This document shows, piece by piece, positions 62,656 to 64,000 of a DNA stretch of 64,000 bases. The notes beneath the pieces were generated by a model, which had not been told where the DNA came from, ran no database searches, and saw only the letters and a program-made list of their open reading frames with translations. A program made the translations under genes and the position numbers. Origin of the DNA: Escallonia rubra (lineage: Eukaryota; Streptophyta; Magnoliopsida; Escalloniales; Escalloniaceae); contig JAVXUO010003001.1 in NCBI GenBank assembly GCA_033065855.1, forward strand, positions 186,001-250,000, written 5' to 3'. The stretch's first letter is position 1. Each line of letters starts with the position of its first letter.

Positions 62656-62959
62656 GGTGTGCATGTTTTTCGAAGGAAACAAATACTATAGAGAAAAGTG
62701 TAGATGGAATAATGATGGTCCGACGGTTTGATCCCTTTGACAGAGACTTTATGCTTATGGATTGACCATCATGACTATTTTATTGTGCGGTCAGCTTTGA
62801 TGTTCTTTCTCTTTTTAAACTTTCTTTTCTTTTTCCTTTTTTTGCTTTAAAGAATTACTCTTTTTTTTTGTTGTTGTTGAATGTTTAAAGAATTACTTAT
62901 AAAATGGTTGTTTGGAGAAAAGTCAGACCAAATTACTTGGGAGCCAGGCAGCCAGGTTT
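62656..62959. other. Intergenic, T-rich
   Basis: It holds poly-T and TTG runs near 62860-62876 and an 18-bp repeat of TTTAAAGAATTACT (about 62846 and 62884). No gene. Confidence 0.4.
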
Positions 62960-63345
62960 GGAAGTCGAATGCAAATCTTACACGGAGAATCAGTCAAAAT
63001 TCAATCTCCAGAGTTCATTATGAATCACATACCTACACACGTCAAAATCAAATCTTAAAATAAGAATCATCACACGACTCATACCTTACGTCATAACAAG
63101 AATAACATGCCTTCCTGAAAATCAAAATAAGTTAATTCTTTTTCAGAATTTTGGAAGTCGAATGGCTTTCTTACATGGAGAATCGGTCAAAATTCAACTT
63201 CCAGAGTTCATTATGAATAACATACCTACACATGTCAAAATCAAATCTTAAAATAAGAATCATCACACGTCTCATACCTTACGTCATAACAAGAATAACA
63301 TGCTTTCCTGAAAATCAAAATCAGTTAATTCTTTTTCAGAATAGA
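62960..63345. repeat. 193-bp tandem duplication
   Basis: Two head-to-tail units, 62960-63152 and 63153-63345, both from GGAAGTCGAATG to TTCTTTTTCAGAAT and over 90 percent identical by eye. Non-coding; recent by its identity. Confidence 0.88.
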
Positions 63346-64000
63346 ACATCATTGTTGCACGAATTATTTATTAACTAAATAACCAACAAGCCATGGCACA
63401 CGTAGTTTTGTAAATATATTTTTCCCAATCAATAAGCTCATCGGGTAAGTAGCCACCGCGTGAAGATAGAATTATGAAGCCGCGAACGTTTGTGACCTAC
63501 TCACACAGAGACAATTATTTAAACCGATTTATGTCCTCCAAAACTTTATTATGGTTATGTTTTAGGCGAAATGATACAGCGTTCTAACACATTCGAACGA
63601 TAAAAATAAATTGTAGTAACGATAATTTTGTTATGCCAGTCTTATCAACCGATACACTGTGCAAAGCCTCACGGATGAAACTGTATCAATGATGGAAAGT
63701 GCAAAAAATGAGAATGATTGTGCCTGAGAACTGCAGTAGAGTAGGGCCACCCATTTGAGAATGACAGTGCAAATGAAACGTCACAATTGCTTAAAGAGAG
63801 TACATATAATTATATATGCACATATCCACTTTTCGCAATTTAGTGGGTACTTAATGTAATGATTAGCAAAATTGAGTGGGCTGCAAGAAATATGACCAGG
63901 TCCGCATGGAGTTCCCCACTTTGTCACCCCCCTGCCTCCTCCCTTTCTTACTTTAATCTCAATGCTAAAATGGCAAAGTGGTGCAAGAGCTACTTCATAT
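63346..64000. other. Intergenic to the end of the window
   Basis: AT-rich DNA without supported genes or repeats. It could hold the promoter of a gene beyond the window. Confidence 0.35.

Overview
This is nuclear DNA from a flowering plant, most likely a eudicot. The genes have many GT-AG introns, the low-copy DNA is AT-rich, and the transposon families are plant types. The proteins (a secretory class III peroxidase, plant CYP40/SQUINT, patatin-like lipases, a cofactor-independent-type phosphoserine phosphatase) are typical of angiosperms. The species cannot be fixed from the sequence. I see no CRISPR, operon or bacterial features.

Layout. 1-11.6 kb: a tandem pair of class III peroxidase genes. 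The first (1503-3469) is intact in four exons. The second (7095-11610) is dead. It is split by a hAT-type DNA element (7673-8788), and a small LTR retroelement sits inside its stop codon (9673-11604). A 2.1-kb solo LTR (4348-6493) lies between the two genes. 13.1-13.7 kb: a tiny LTR element with 43-bp LTRs and a perfect 5-bp target duplication. 14.1-22.2 kb: a complete eight-exon CYP40 gene (361 aa), with an inverted-repeat MITE in one intron. 22.8-23.7 kb, minus strand: a coiled-coil protein gene, convergent with CYP40.

25-50 kb: a segmentally duplicated block. Its unit is [upstream block U] - [patatin-like gene P] - [coiled-coil gene CC]. Unit 1 has an intact six-exon patatin-like gene (28763-31193) and a wrecked CC copy (32500-38641) carrying four insertions, one of them a CACTA element that itself holds a solo LTR. 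Unit 2 has only the first 96 bp of the patatin coding region (40590-40685). Unit 3 has a full patatin-like gene whose original start codon is gone (best ATG 45468, stop 48110) and an intact CC gene (49125-50111). A second copy of the 2.1-kb solo LTR family, in the opposite orientation, sits in unit 3. 51.7-57.6 kb: a complete seven-exon phosphoglycerate-mutase-like phosphoserine phosphatase gene (234 aa), with LINE and hAT debris in its introns. 58.8-64 kb: a 5'-truncated LINE end with an RNase H domain, a minisatellite, a second copy of the Mutator-like element seen at 26 kb, a SINE with a perfect 16-bp target duplication, and a 193-bp tandem duplication.

The working genes do not form a pathway. 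They are ordinary plant housekeeping and defence genes. The notable content is evolutionary: tandem gene birth and death, co-duplication of the patatin and coiled-coil genes, loss of a secretion signal in one patatin copy, nested mobile elements with readable boundaries, and an LTR element with unusually short LTRs. All exon boundaries and element edges were read by hand from splice sites, reading frame, paralogue comparison and target duplications. No database search was possible.
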